The notes under the pieces: model-generated
Told to the model about the DNA's origin: nothing
What the model saw: only the letters and a program-made list of their open reading frames with translations
Database searches by the model: none
Shown: positions 16,410 through 24,643 of the stretch, in pieces
How the letters are laid out: every line of letters begins with the position of its first letter
How positions within the stretch are numbered: the first letter of the stretch is position 1
Assembly (NCBI GenBank): GCA_036308645.1
Contig: JAXJVH010000022.1
Location: 5,869 to 69,868, forward strand
Direction of reading: 5' to 3'
Origin: RUG11462 sp036308645
Lineage (GTDB): Bacteria > Bacillota > Clostridia > Oscillospirales > Acutalibacteraceae
DNA length: 64,000 bases
Translations under genes and position numbers: made by a program

Positions 16410-16913
16410 TTGAGCAGTAATTTTGAAATAGAAAGAAAATACATAATAAAAATGCCAGATTTAGAGTTTCTTGAGAATAATTCCGAGAGAGTTTTAAAAA
16501 TTACGCAGACATATCTCGGGCAAAACTCCGACGGCTTTAATTGCAGAGTAAGAAGAATAGTTGAAAACGGCAAAATTGAATATATTTTTACCGAAAAAAA
16601 GGCGGTAAATGAAATAAAACGCATTGAAAATGAGTATAGAATTGATGAAAACAGATATAATTCTTTGATTAAAAGCAGGTTGAAAGACCGAAATGTTATT
16701 GAAAAAACTCGCTATTGCGTTAACAAAAACGGTTTTATTTATGAGATTGACATTTATCCTTTTTGGCAGAAGCAGGCGGTTATGGAAATAGAACTTGAAA
16801 ACGAGCAGATTATTCCCGAAAAACTTGATTTTATCGAAATATTAAAAGATGTGACTTTTGATAAAAGATTTTCAAATTTTGCTATAAGCAAAGCAATTCC
16901 GAAAGAGATTTAA
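16410..16913 (+). CDS. CYTH domain protein (triphosphate tunnel metalloenzyme family)
   Basis: 167 residues from TTG at 16410; an in-frame GTG at 16401 overlaps the AAGGGTG ribosome binding site and is less likely. The N-terminal NFEIERKYIIKMP carries the ExExK signature of CYTH proteins, and alternating charged strands (RVRRIVENGKIEYIFTEKKA, RIENEYRI, IEKTRYCV, YEIDIYPFWQKQAVMEIELE) are the usual metal and triphosphate ligands of the tunnel. Family members hydrolyse inorganic triphosphate or nucleoside triphosphates, or make cAMP; the bacterial short form is usually a tripolyphosphatase. The CBS protein begins 16 bases downstream. Confidence 0.85.
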   Translation: MSSNFEIERKYIIKMPDLEFLENNSERVLKITQTYLGQNSDGFNCRVRRIVENGKIEYIFTEKKAVNEIKRIENEYRIDENRYNSLIKSRLKDRNVIEKTRYCVNKNGFIYEIDIYPFWQKQAVMEIELENEQIIPEKLDFIEILKDVTFDKRFSNFAISKAIPKEI

Positions 16914-16929
16914 AAGGTTTACAAAAGAT

Positions 16930-17343
16930 ATGAACATAGCATTTTTTCTGACACTAAAAAAAGATATTATTTATTTATATGATGATTTTTCTATGCGGCA
17001 AGCGCTGGAAAAAATGAGAATTCACGGATATACCGCTATTCCTGTGTTGTCGCATGAGGGAAAGTATATCGGTACGGTTTCAGAGGGTGATTTTCTTTGG
17101 TATTTTTTTGATAAAGAAAAGAAAAAAGGCGCGTTTAACGAAAAACAACTTGAGAAAACGCCTTTGAAAGAAATAATTAAAAACGACAAATATAATTCGG
17201 TGAAAATTACCGCTTCTATTGAAGAATTGGTTTCTATGTCGCTTACGCAGAATTTTGTTCCGGTAGTAGATGACAACGATAATTTTGTAGGGCTTGTTTT
17301 AAGAAAAGATATTATTAAGCATTTCAGCGAAAAAGCAAAATAA
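16930..17343 (+). CDS. CBS-domain pair protein
   Basis: 137 residues forming two CBS motifs, a Bateman module: SMRQALEKMRIHGYTAIPVL, SHEGKYIGTVSEGDFLWYFF, and in the second half SIEELVSMSLTQNFVPVVDD with NFVGLVLRKDIIKHFSEK. Such stand-alone modules bind adenine nucleotides (AMP, ATP, SAM) and act as sensors. The residues PLKEII between the motifs are the usual linker. No catalytic domain is present. It follows the CYTH gene by 16 bases and is followed by a terminator, so the two form a short operon of nucleotide-related functions by inference. Confidence 0.88.
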   Translation: MNIAFFLTLKKDIIYLYDDFSMRQALEKMRIHGYTAIPVLSHEGKYIGTVSEGDFLWYFFDKEKKKGAFNEKQLEKTPLKEIIKNDKYNSVKITASIEELVSMSLTQNFVPVVDDNDNFVGLVLRKDIIKHFSEKAK

Positions 17344-17350
17344 AAAATTA

Positions 17351-17378
17351 AAAGGGTTGCTAATGCAGCCCTTTTTTG
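17351..17378 (+). terminator. Terminator after the CBS gene
   Basis: AAGGGTTGC, loop TAAT, GCAGCCCTT followed by six T. Confidence 0.9.
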
Positions 17379-17463
17379 TTACAATATTAATTAAAGAGTG
17401 GTAAAAGTTAATGCAAATTTATGCGGTGTGTTTATTGCTCTAAATTTGTGGAGGTATGCCATA

Positions 17464-18132
17464 TTGATTTATCTGGTTGAAGATGATGAAAATATCAGGG
17501 AATTAGTTGTTTACACGCTGAATACTTCTAATATGGAGGCTGTCGGATTTCCTAATGCCACGCCTTTTTGGGAGGCAATGGAAAAACAAATTCCCGATTT
17601 GATTTTGCTTGATATAATGCTGCCCGAAGAAGATGGATTGTCAATTTTAAAAAAACTCAGGGCGTCATCGGTTACTAAAAACCTGCCGATAATGATGCTT
17701 ACCGCAAAATCGTCGGAATATGATAAGGTAGTAGGATTCGACTGCGGTGCAGACGACTACGTTGCAAAACCTTTTGGAATGATGGAACTTATCGCAAGAA
17801 TAAAGGCGCTGCTTCGTAGGACTCCTAAGGAAACAAACGAGGTTGAATACACAATAGGACCGCTTTATGTTTCGCCTTCACGTCACAAAGTTAAGGTTAA
17901 CGGTGAAAAGGTTTCGCTTACTTTAAAAGAGTTTGAAATGCTGTGTTATCTGCTTGAAAACCGTGGAATTGTTAAAACAAGAGATCAAATTCTTAATAAA
18001 ATTTGGGGATATGCGTTTGACGGCGAATCGAGAACCGTAGACGTACATATAAGGACGCTGCGAAGCAAATTAGGCGAGGCGGCAAATTTAATTGAAACTG
18101 TACGCGGAATCGGCTACACTATCGGAGATTAG
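17464..18132 (+). CDS. OmpR/PhoB-family response regulator
   Basis: 222 residues from TTG at 17464, chosen because GGAGG lies 9 bases upstream and the protein then begins MIYLVEDDENIRE as in the family; the nearer ATG at 17456 is out of frame. Receiver domain with phosphoacceptor Asp in LILLDIMLPEEDG (about residue 51), Thr in MMLTAKS and Lys in YVAKPFGMMEL. Winged-helix output domain at about 130-222 (LTLKEFEMLCYLLENRG, RTVDVHIRTLRSKLGEA, VRGIGY). It is followed by the sensor kinase 4 bases after its stop. The pair resembles PhoP/PhoB-PhoR, so phosphate sensing is possible, but nothing nearby proves the signal. Confidence 0.93.
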   Translation: MIYLVEDDENIRELVVYTLNTSNMEAVGFPNATPFWEAMEKQIPDLILLDIMLPEEDGLSILKKLRASSVTKNLPIMMLTAKSSEYDKVVGFDCGADDYVAKPFGMMELIARIKALLRRTPKETNEVEYTIGPLYVSPSRHKVKVNGEKVSLTLKEFEMLCYLLENRGIVKTRDQILNKIWGYAFDGESRTVDVHIRTLRSKLGEAANLIETVRGIGYTIGD

Positions 18133-18136
18133 TTTT

Positions 18137-19153
18137 ATGAAAAAGATAAGTAAAGGCATTTTTCCTATAGTTTTTTCAGCGTTAACGGCAGTGGAAATTT
18201 TAACGTTTATTTTTGTTTTAATACTTGCAAACGGCAATATTTCTGTGATAAAGTCGGTTGCTTTTTGGATTTTGTGTGTAATTGTAAACGTGGCTGTTTC
18301 GCTGATAATTTCAAAATTAATTACTAAAAAAATCACAACGCCGATTAATGAAATAGACCTTTCTAAACGGAATCAATTTGAATTGTATGAAGAACTTACG
18401 CCGTTTTATCATAATATTAAGAAAAGAAGCGATAAAATTCGCAGGCAGATGGAACGGGCAAAACGTGAGCATGAAATTCAGGACAGAGTTCGCAGAGAAT
18501 TTACGGCGAATGTTTCGCATGAGTTGAAAACGCCGCTTACATCTATTTCGGGATATGCCGAAATTCTAAAAAACGGTATGGTTAAGCCGGAAGATGTTAC
18601 GAGGTTTTCCGAAAAGATTTACAGTGAGGCGCAAAGGCTTATTAATCTTGTAGGCGATATTATTAAGTTGTCACGGCTTGATGAAAATGCGGTTGAGGAA
18701 AAGAAAGAGAGAATTGAACTTTATTCGCTTTGCGAAACAATTATAGGTAGATTAGAGTCTGCCGCCGCCAAACGGGGGATAAATTTTGAACTTATCGGTG
18801 CAAAAACAGAGATAACGGGAATACCGAGAATTATTGATGAGATGATTTATAATCTTTGTGATAATGCGGTGAAGTATAACCGAGAAAACGGTAAAATTAC
18901 CGTTTCTGTCATGCAGACAACCACCGAGATTGTTTTGTCCGTTTCGGATACGGGTATCGGTATTCCGAAAGAGGATACCGAGCGTGTATTTGAACGTTTT
19001 TATCGGGTTAACAAAAGCCATTCAAAAGAAATAGGCGGAACGGGGCTTGGACTGTCTATCGTTAAGCATGGCGCAGCGGTTCATAATGCAAAACTGTCTG
19101 TTGAATCGGAACTTCAAAAAGGGACTACGGTGACTATTACGTTTAAAGCATAA
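18137..19153 (+). CDS. Membrane sensor histidine kinase, PhoR-like
   Basis: 338 residues from the ATG at 18137. Two transmembrane helices with almost no loop between them (GIFPIVFSALTAVEILTFIF and the segment ending VAFWILCVIVNVAVSLII), so no extracellular sensor domain, and no PAS domain before the kinase core. HisKA phosphoacceptor in VSHELKTPLTSISGYAEIL (about residue 130); N box YNLCDNAVKYNRENG; G1 DTGIGIPKED; F box VFERFYRV; G2 GGTGLGLSIVKHG. Intramembrane-sensing layout. It works with the response regulator immediately upstream. The gene is followed by a dispersed repeat instead of a clear terminator. Confidence 0.93.
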   Translation: MKKISKGIFPIVFSALTAVEILTFIFVLILANGNISVIKSVAFWILCVIVNVAVSLIISKLITKKITTPINEIDLSKRNQFELYEELTPFYHNIKKRSDKIRRQMERAKREHEIQDRVRREFTANVSHELKTPLTSISGYAEILKNGMVKPEDVTRFSEKIYSEAQRLINLVGDIIKLSRLDENAVEEKKERIELYSLCETIIGRLESAAAKRGINFELIGAKTEITGIPRIIDEMIYNLCDNAVKYNRENGKITVSVMQTTTEIVLSVSDTGIGIPKEDTERVFERFYRVNKSHSKEIGGTGLGLSIVKHGAAVHNAKLSVESELQKGTTVTITFKA

Positions 19154-19174
19154 AAACAGTCGGTAGCACCGACA

Positions 19175-19287
19175 GGCGAACACAATCATTGTATGATTTA
19201 ATATAATTTTATGGCTGACTGGGCTTACGGGAGCAACCTATTACCCATAAAAACGGGCAACCACACAGGGTTGCCCCTACAAATTTA
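19175..19287 (+). repeat. Composite REP-like repeat, copy A
   Basis: About 113 bases beginning GGCGAACACAATCATT and ending with the hairpin unit CGGGCAACCACACAGGGTTG plus CCCCTACAAATTTA (19254-19287). An inverted copy, clearly alignable along the whole length, lies at 34464-34571. The end unit belongs to the same family as the units at 3624 and 47420. Confidence 0.75.
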
Positions 19288-19310
19288 GAGAAGATTTTCG
19301 GTAATATTGT

Positions 19311-19341
19311 AAAATGGGCGACCTTTAAGGTCGCCCATTTT
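19311..19341 (-). terminator. Terminator of the cohesin-like gene (also possible REP hairpin)
   Basis: AAAATGGGCGACC / GGTCGCCCATTTT around TTTAA, 13-base perfect arms. The core GGGCGACC is shared with the REP-like family, so the terminator may derive from that repeat. Confidence 0.75.
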
Positions 19342-19354
19342 AGTGTAGAAAAAT

Positions 19355-20662
19355 TTATTTAACTTTAATACTTTTTGCTTTTGACCAAGCGGAGTGAGCG
19401 GTTTTGCCGCTTTGTTTTACCAATGCTCTTACATAAACTTTATAAGTTCCTTTTTTGAGTTTTTTGTAAGTTTTTGAAGCGGCTTTTGCTGAATTATAGG
19501 TTTTAATAACAGTCTTTTTACCAAGCACATATTTTACCTGATAGCCTGTTGCGCCGCTTGATTTTTTATAAGTTACTTTAAGATATTTTGAGCCGCCTTT
19601 AGCAGTAAACGACGGTGTTTTTAATTTAAGTTTTGCATCAGTTGAAGTTTTTGAAACTTTACCGCACAAGGAACACTTATAAGATTTTGTACCTGTTGAA
19701 ACATAACTTGCTTTTTTGGTAACTACCCATTTGTAATTATGAGATTTTGCAGGAACAGTTTCTGTATAACTGTAACCGCAGGAACAGGTGTATGTTTTAA
19801 TTCCTTTTTCGGTACAAGTAGGTTGCTTTGTGGTTTTTGATGTATATTTATGACCGAGTGCAGGAACTACTTTCTGTTTAACTAAAACCTCGCCGCATAC
19901 GGAACAATGTTTACCCTCTGTTAAGCCTGATTTTGTGCAAGTAGCCGCTACTGCTTTATCAATAACTTCATTATGATAACCGATTGCCTTTATGCTTTCG
20001 GTATAACTTTCAAAACATATTGAACAGGTGAAAGTTTTTTCGCCGTCTTCGGTACAAGTCGGATTTTTTGTTGTTTTTTCAGTATAAATATGGTCATGAG
20101 GAGAGTCGTCATAAACAGTTACGCAAGCCTGATTATAAGTAAACTCAACGGGTTTGCCGCCCATATCTATAACATTGGCAGGTGAATAATCTTTAATGTC
20201 AATATTATAAATGCCGGGTTTAGCGCTATCGGAAACTTTAAAATCAATACTGAATATTACTCCGTTATTCTTGTTTGTAATAATTTCGGCATCGCCTACG
20301 CCGGTATAAAGGAAAATAAGGTCGCCGTTTGAGATGGGACTTACAAGCGAATTTTTGAAATTGTCGCCTGCCGAGTATTGCGGAAAAGCGCCGTATTCAT
20401 TGGTTTCACCGGGAATTAATGATAAAACGTCTTTATCAAAGGTGAAAACGTATCTCATTCCCCAAAAACCCGGATTATTGCCGATTTCAAAAGTTACCGT
20501 TGCGATTTCGCCCGCTTTTACACGCTCGCTCGAGGCTTTTATATACGGCTTTGTTTCATCAAATGCAGGGAGTGTATCAGCCGAAACACTTACTGCGCCG
20601 CTTGATATAAACGATACTGTAAGTACGACGCTTAAAATAAGGCTTAAAACTCTTTTAATCAT
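19355..20662 (-). CDS. Secreted cohesin-like protein with Cys-rich repeats and a C-terminal Fn3-like domain
   Basis: 435 residues. Cleavable signal peptide (LSLILSVVLTVSFISSGAVS, ending near VSAD). Residues about 35-185 form a cohesin-like beta domain: YIKASSERVKAGEIATVTFE, NPGFWGMRYVFTFD, LIFLYTGVG, VIFSIDFKVSDSAKPGIYNI and ACVTVYDD. Then three to four repeats of about 40 residues with NPTCTEDGEKTFTCSICFES, AATCTKSGLTEGKHCSVCGE and QPTCTEKGIKTYTCSCGYSY, each with Cys pairs and ALGHKY-type turns, a module common on surface proteins of gut clostridia. The end (TPSFTAKGGSKYLKVTYKKS to the C-terminus) is an Fn3-like, Lys-rich region. No sortase motif or dockerin. Related in its N-terminal half to the next gene upstream. 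Confidence 0.83.
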   Translation of the reverse strand: MIKRVLSLILSVVLTVSFISSGAVSVSADTLPAFDETKPYIKASSERVKAGEIATVTFEIGNNPGFWGMRYVFTFDKDVLSLIPGETNEYGAFPQYSAGDNFKNSLVSPISNGDLIFLYTGVGDAEIITNKNNGVIFSIDFKVSDSAKPGIYNIDIKDYSPANVIDMGGKPVEFTYNQACVTVYDDSPHDHIYTEKTTKNPTCTEDGEKTFTCSICFESYTESIKAIGYHNEVIDKAVAATCTKSGLTEGKHCSVCGEVLVKQKVVPALGHKYTSKTTKQPTCTEKGIKTYTCSCGYSYTETVPAKSHNYKWVVTKKASYVSTGTKSYKCSLCGKVSKTSTDAKLKLKTPSFTAKGGSKYLKVTYKKSSGATGYQVKYVLGKKTVIKTYNSAKAASKTYKKLKKGTYKVYVRALVKQSGKTAHSAWSKAKSIKVK

Positions 20663-20680
20663 TTTTTATCTCCTGTATTT

Positions 20681-21640
20681 TTATTTTTTTATGGGAAGTT
20701 TTTCGTAGCCTTCCCAATTTGCAACGTGTCTTGATAAAATTGTTCTGTCTAAACTGTTTACTTTGCCGTCGCCGTTTAAATCAGCGGCTTCGATATTAAT
20801 TTTATCAGCTTCATAACCTTCCCATTTAGCAATATATCTTGCTAAACATTCAACGTCATGCTTGTCAACCTTTTTGTCTGCGTTAATATCACCGTACAGA
20901 ATTTCAAAGGACTGCGGCTCGTTGCACCATTTGCATTTGCCGTCTGCAAAGTTGTGTATTCCTGTAGCGGGAATGTCTTCGGTATATGTATCGCCACAGG
21001 AGCAGGTAAAGGTTTTTACGCCTTTTTCTATACAAGTAGGTTCTTTTGTGACGATTTCGGCATAACTGTGAGTATGATCGTCATAAACGGTTACACAAGC
21101 CTGATTATAAGTAAACTCAACAGGACTGCCGCCGATATTTAAAACATTGTTTTTGGAATAATCTTTAATATCAATATTGTAATCGCCGGGTTTAGCGTTA
21201 TCGGCAACTTTAAATTTAATGGTGAAAAGCATTCCATTGTTTTGATTTGAAGAAATTTCAGTTGTACCTACGCTGGTATAAAGAAAAACAAAACTGTCGT
21301 CTGCAACAGGACTTACAAGCGAATTTGAAAACTTCGGACCGACTGAATACTGCGGGAAAGTGCCGTATTGGTTGGTTTCGCCGGGAACTAACGATAAAAC
21401 CGATTTATCAAAGGTGAAAACGTGTCTTATTCCCCAAAAGCCGGTTTGGTTATTATTGCCGATTTCAAAAGTTACCGTTGCGATTTCGCCCGCTTTTACA
21501 GGGGAACTCGAGGCTTTTATATACGGCTTTGTTTCATCAAATGTAGGGGGCGTTTGTGCTGAAACCGTTACAATGCTTGTGAAAATAATTGAAAGCAGAA
21601 TAATTATGCTAAACACACCCGTTAAAACTCTTTTAGTCAT
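20681..21640 (-). CDS. Secreted cohesin-like protein with C-terminal dockerin
   Basis: 319 residues from the ATG at 21640 (GGAGG 7 bases upstream; the longer frame adds five residues without a site). Signal peptide with AQTPP at the cleavage region. The cohesin-like domain is a close paralogue of the neighbour (YIKASSSPVKAGEIATVTFE, TGFWGIRHVFTFDKSVLSLV). One Cys-rich repeat (EPTCIEKGVKTFTCSCGDTY) follows, then a type I-like dockerin with both calcium loops: GDINADKKVDKHDVECLARY and DLNGDGKVNSLDRTILSRHV, each followed by WEGYE. Dockerins bind cohesins, so this protein could plug into a scaffold while offering its own cohesin. The gene lies 18 bases upstream of the other cohesin gene and is likely co-transcribed. 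Confidence 0.88.
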   Translation of the reverse strand: MTKRVLTGVFSIIILLSIIFTSIVTVSAQTPPTFDETKPYIKASSSPVKAGEIATVTFEIGNNNQTGFWGIRHVFTFDKSVLSLVPGETNQYGTFPQYSVGPKFSNSLVSPVADDSFVFLYTSVGTTEISSNQNNGMLFTIKFKVADNAKPGDYNIDIKDYSKNNVLNIGGSPVEFTYNQACVTVYDDHTHSYAEIVTKEPTCIEKGVKTFTCSCGDTYTEDIPATGIHNFADGKCKWCNEPQSFEILYGDINADKKVDKHDVECLARYIAKWEGYEADKINIEAADLNGDGKVNSLDRTILSRHVANWEGYEKLPIKK

Positions 21641-21683
21641 TTCAATTTCCTCCAAAATTAAATAAAAGAATTATTTAATCGGT

Positions 21684-24428
21684 TTATTCATCTCTTCCAC
21701 AGCATTTTTTATACTTTTTACCGCTGCCGCAAGGGCAAGGATCGTTTCTGCCCGGTTTTTTTGCTTTTCTGATAGGTTCTTTTTTTACCGAACCGTCGTC
21801 AGCGCCCGAAGCGCCTGTTTCTTTTGCAACTCTTTCACGTTCAAGTTGTTGATTTTGACGAAGTCTTACATTTAAAATACGCTTTGTGGTATCTTCTTTG
21901 ATTGATTCGGTCATTGCGTTGAACATATCATAACCCTCGTTACGGTAAGCGACAACAGGGTCATGCTGACCGTAAGAACGAAGATGAATACCCTCGCGCA
22001 ACTGGTCCATAGCGTCGATATGCTCCATCCAATGTGTATCAACGGAACGCAGAAGAACTACACGCTCAACTTCACGCATAAGTTCAGAGCCGAACTCTTC
22101 TTCACGTTCATCATATTTTTTGAATGCGATTTTTTCAATGGTTTCAACGACGTCGTCACGTTCAAGTTTATTAAGTTCTTCATTTGAATAATCGAGTGCG
22201 TCGCCTACTTCAAGCCAAGATGAAATTTCAGCCTTTAAGCCTTTGAAATTCCACTCCTCTGCAATATCGGCGGAAAGGTAGTGGGTACAAATTTCTTTAA
22301 TTGTGTCTTTAACCATACCTTTAACGGTGCCTGTAATATCGTCGCCGTCGATAACCTTATTTCTCTGGTCGTAAATAATGGTACGCTGAACGTTCATAAC
22401 GTCATCGTAATCAAGTACGTTTTTACGAATAGAGAAGTTACGGTATTCGATTTTTTCCTGTGCGCCCTCAATTGAGTTAGAAAGCATTTTCATTTCAAGC
22501 GGAACGTTATCGTCAACTTTTAATGTTTCCATTACGCGATAGATACGCTCGCCGCCGAATAATCTCATAAGGTCGTCCTCAAGCGAAATATAAAATCTCG
22601 ATTCACCCGGGTCTCCCTGACGGCCTGAACGTCCTCTTAACTGATTATCAATTCGTCTTGATTCGTGACGTTCCGTACCGATAATGCAAAGACCGCCTGC
22701 TTCTCTGACTTTTTCTGCTTCAGGTTGAATTTCCTCCTTAAATTTAGCGTTAAGTTCGGAGAAAGTTTTTCTTGCATTTAAAATTTCTTCGTTATCGGTT
22801 TCGGCAAAGCCTGTAGCTTCGGCAATCATCTCGTCCTCGAAGCCCTGCTTTTTCATAGCGGCTTTTGCCATATATTCGGCGTTACCGCCGAGCATAATAT
22901 CAGTACCACGACCTGCCATATTGGTGGCTATGGTAACTGCGCCGAATTTACCTGCCTGTGCAATGATTTCAGCCTCTTGTCTGTGGTTTTTAGCATTTAA
23001 AACATTGTGTTTAATGCCTTTTTTCTTTAAAAGTTTGCTTAAATGCTCTGATTTTTCGATTGAAATAGTACCAACCAAAACAGGCTGACCTTTTTCATGA
23101 CGAGCGGCAATATCTTCAATAACCGCATTAAATTTAGCGGCTTCGGTTTTATAAACGATGTCGGGGTTATCAATTCTCGCCATAGGCTTGTTTGTCGGAA
23201 TTTCCACAACGTCGAGTTTGTAGATTTCGGCAAATTCCTGCGATTCTGTAAGCGCAGTACCGGTCATACCCGAAAGTTTATTATACATTCTGAACAAGTT
23301 TTGGAATGTGATTGTAGCGAGAGTTTTGGACTCGTGTGCAATTTTAACGTTTTCTTTTGCTTCGATAGCCTGATGAAGCCCCTCGTTATAACGTCTGCCG
23401 AACATAAGACGTCCGGTAAATTCATCAACAATAATAACTTCGCCGTCTTTTACAACATAGTCAATATCTCGGTGCATAATGCCATGCGCTTTAATAGCCT
23501 GATTAACATGGTGGGCGATAGTTATATTTTCGGGGTCATTAAGGTTTTCAAGTCCGAAGAAAGCCTCGGCTTTTTTAACGCCGCTTGCGGTAAGCGTTGC
23601 GGTTTTTGCCTTTTCGTCAACAATATAATCTCCGTCTTCCTCAACCTGTTCTTCGGCTTCTTCTTTTGAATTAAGGTTTTTAACCTTTGTCATTTTAAGC
23701 GATTTTGCAAGTGAGTCGGCACGTTTGTAAAGGTCGGTGGATTTTTCGCCCTGACCTGAAATGATAAGCGGTGTACGAGCCTCGTCAATAAGAATTGAGT
23801 CGACCTCGTCGACAATTGCAAAACTGTGACCTCTTTGAACACGCTCCTCTTTATATGTAACCATATTATCACGAAGATAGTCAAAACCGAGTTCGTTATT
23901 TGTGCAGTAAGTGATGTCGGCGGCGTAGGCGGCTCTTCGGTCTTCACCCTCGATATCATGAGTGATAAGTCCTACGGTAAGACCTAAAAATCTGTAAAGT
24001 TTGCCCATCCATTCCGAGTCACGCTTTGCAAGGTAATCGTTTACCGTTACAATGTGAACGCCTTTGCCTGTAAGCGCATTAAGGTATGCAGGCAAGGTTG
24101 CAACCAAAGTTTTACCTTCACCTGTTTTCATCTCGGCAATTCTTCCTTCGTGAAGAACTATACCGCCGATGATTTGAACCGGATAAGGACGCATTCCGAG
24201 TACTCGGTCGGCTGCCTCTCGACAAACCGCAAATGCTTCCGGCAAAATATCGTCAAGCGTTTCTCCTGTTTTAAGTCTTTCTTTAAATTCATCGGTTTTC
24301 GCACGAAGTTCCTCATCGGAAAGTTTTTTCATCTCGTCTTCGTGTGACAAAACCTTTTGTTTAATCGGCTCAACTTTTTTAAGTTCTCTTTTGGAATAAG
24401 AGCCTAATAATAAATCTCGAAGTCCCAT
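21684..24428 (-). CDS. secA: Preprotein translocase ATPase SecA
   Basis: 914 residues. Motor that drives secretory proteins through SecYEG. Walker A MKTGEGKTLVATLPAYLNAL (about 100-119), DEAD-type Walker B FAIVDEVDSILIDEARTPLI, TNMAGRGTDIMLGGNAEY motif and GTERHESRRIDNQLRGRSGR. The C-terminal zinc-binding SEC-C tail PGRNDPCPCGSGKKYKKCCG is present, followed by RDE. GAAAGGAT precedes the ATG. It is only 43 bases from the dockerin gene on the same strand, with no clear terminator between, so read-through into the two secreted proteins is possible. Upstream is the ABC-F gene terminator region. Length and motifs are fully normal. Confidence 0.98.
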   Translation of the reverse strand: MGLRDLLLGSYSKRELKKVEPIKQKVLSHEDEMKKLSDEELRAKTDEFKERLKTGETLDDILPEAFAVCREAADRVLGMRPYPVQIIGGIVLHEGRIAEMKTGEGKTLVATLPAYLNALTGKGVHIVTVNDYLAKRDSEWMGKLYRFLGLTVGLITHDIEGEDRRAAYAADITYCTNNELGFDYLRDNMVTYKEERVQRGHSFAIVDEVDSILIDEARTPLIISGQGEKSTDLYKRADSLAKSLKMTKVKNLNSKEEAEEQVEEDGDYIVDEKAKTATLTASGVKKAEAFFGLENLNDPENITIAHHVNQAIKAHGIMHRDIDYVVKDGEVIIVDEFTGRLMFGRRYNEGLHQAIEAKENVKIAHESKTLATITFQNLFRMYNKLSGMTGTALTESQEFAEIYKLDVVEIPTNKPMARIDNPDIVYKTEAAKFNAVIEDIAARHEKGQPVLVGTISIEKSEHLSKLLKKKGIKHNVLNAKNHRQEAEIIAQAGKFGAVTIATNMAGRGTDIMLGGNAEYMAKAAMKKQGFEDEMIAEATGFAETDNEEILNARKTFSELNAKFKEEIQPEAEKVREAGGLCIIGTERHESRRIDNQLRGRSGRQGDPGESRFYISLEDDLMRLFGGERIYRVMETLKVDDNVPLEMKMLSNSIEGAQEKIEYRNFSIRKNVLDYDDVMNVQRTIIYDQRNKVIDGDDITGTVKGMVKDTIKEICTHYLSADIAEEWNFKGLKAEISSWLEVGDALDYSNEELNKLERDDVVETIEKIAFKKYDEREEEFGSELMREVERVVLLRSVDTHWMEHIDAMDQLREGIHLRSYGQHDPVVAYRNEGYDMFNAMTESIKEDTTKRILNVRLRQNQQLERERVAKETGASGADDGSVKKEPIRKAKKPGRNDPCPCGSGKKYKKCCGRDE

Positions 24429-24610
24429 ATTTAAATCCTTTCAGAATAAATTTTGTATAAATAAGGAAATACATAATTCCTCTATTATCTAATCAAACAT
24501 ATAATAACATATTTTTTTGCAAAATAAAAGAATATTTTGTAAACAATTATTTTATTTAGCGTTTTTAACTAATTAAGAGTGCGATTTTTGTTAATTCTGC
24601 AATAAAAATT

Positions 24611-24640
24611 AAAACAGGCGTGAATTTACGCCTGTTTTTT
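24611..24640 (-). terminator. Terminator of the ABC-F gene
   Basis: AACAGGCGT / ACGCCTGTT around a 6-base loop; on the minus strand it is followed by TTTTAATTTTTATT. Confidence 0.88.
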
Positions 24641-24643
24641 CTG

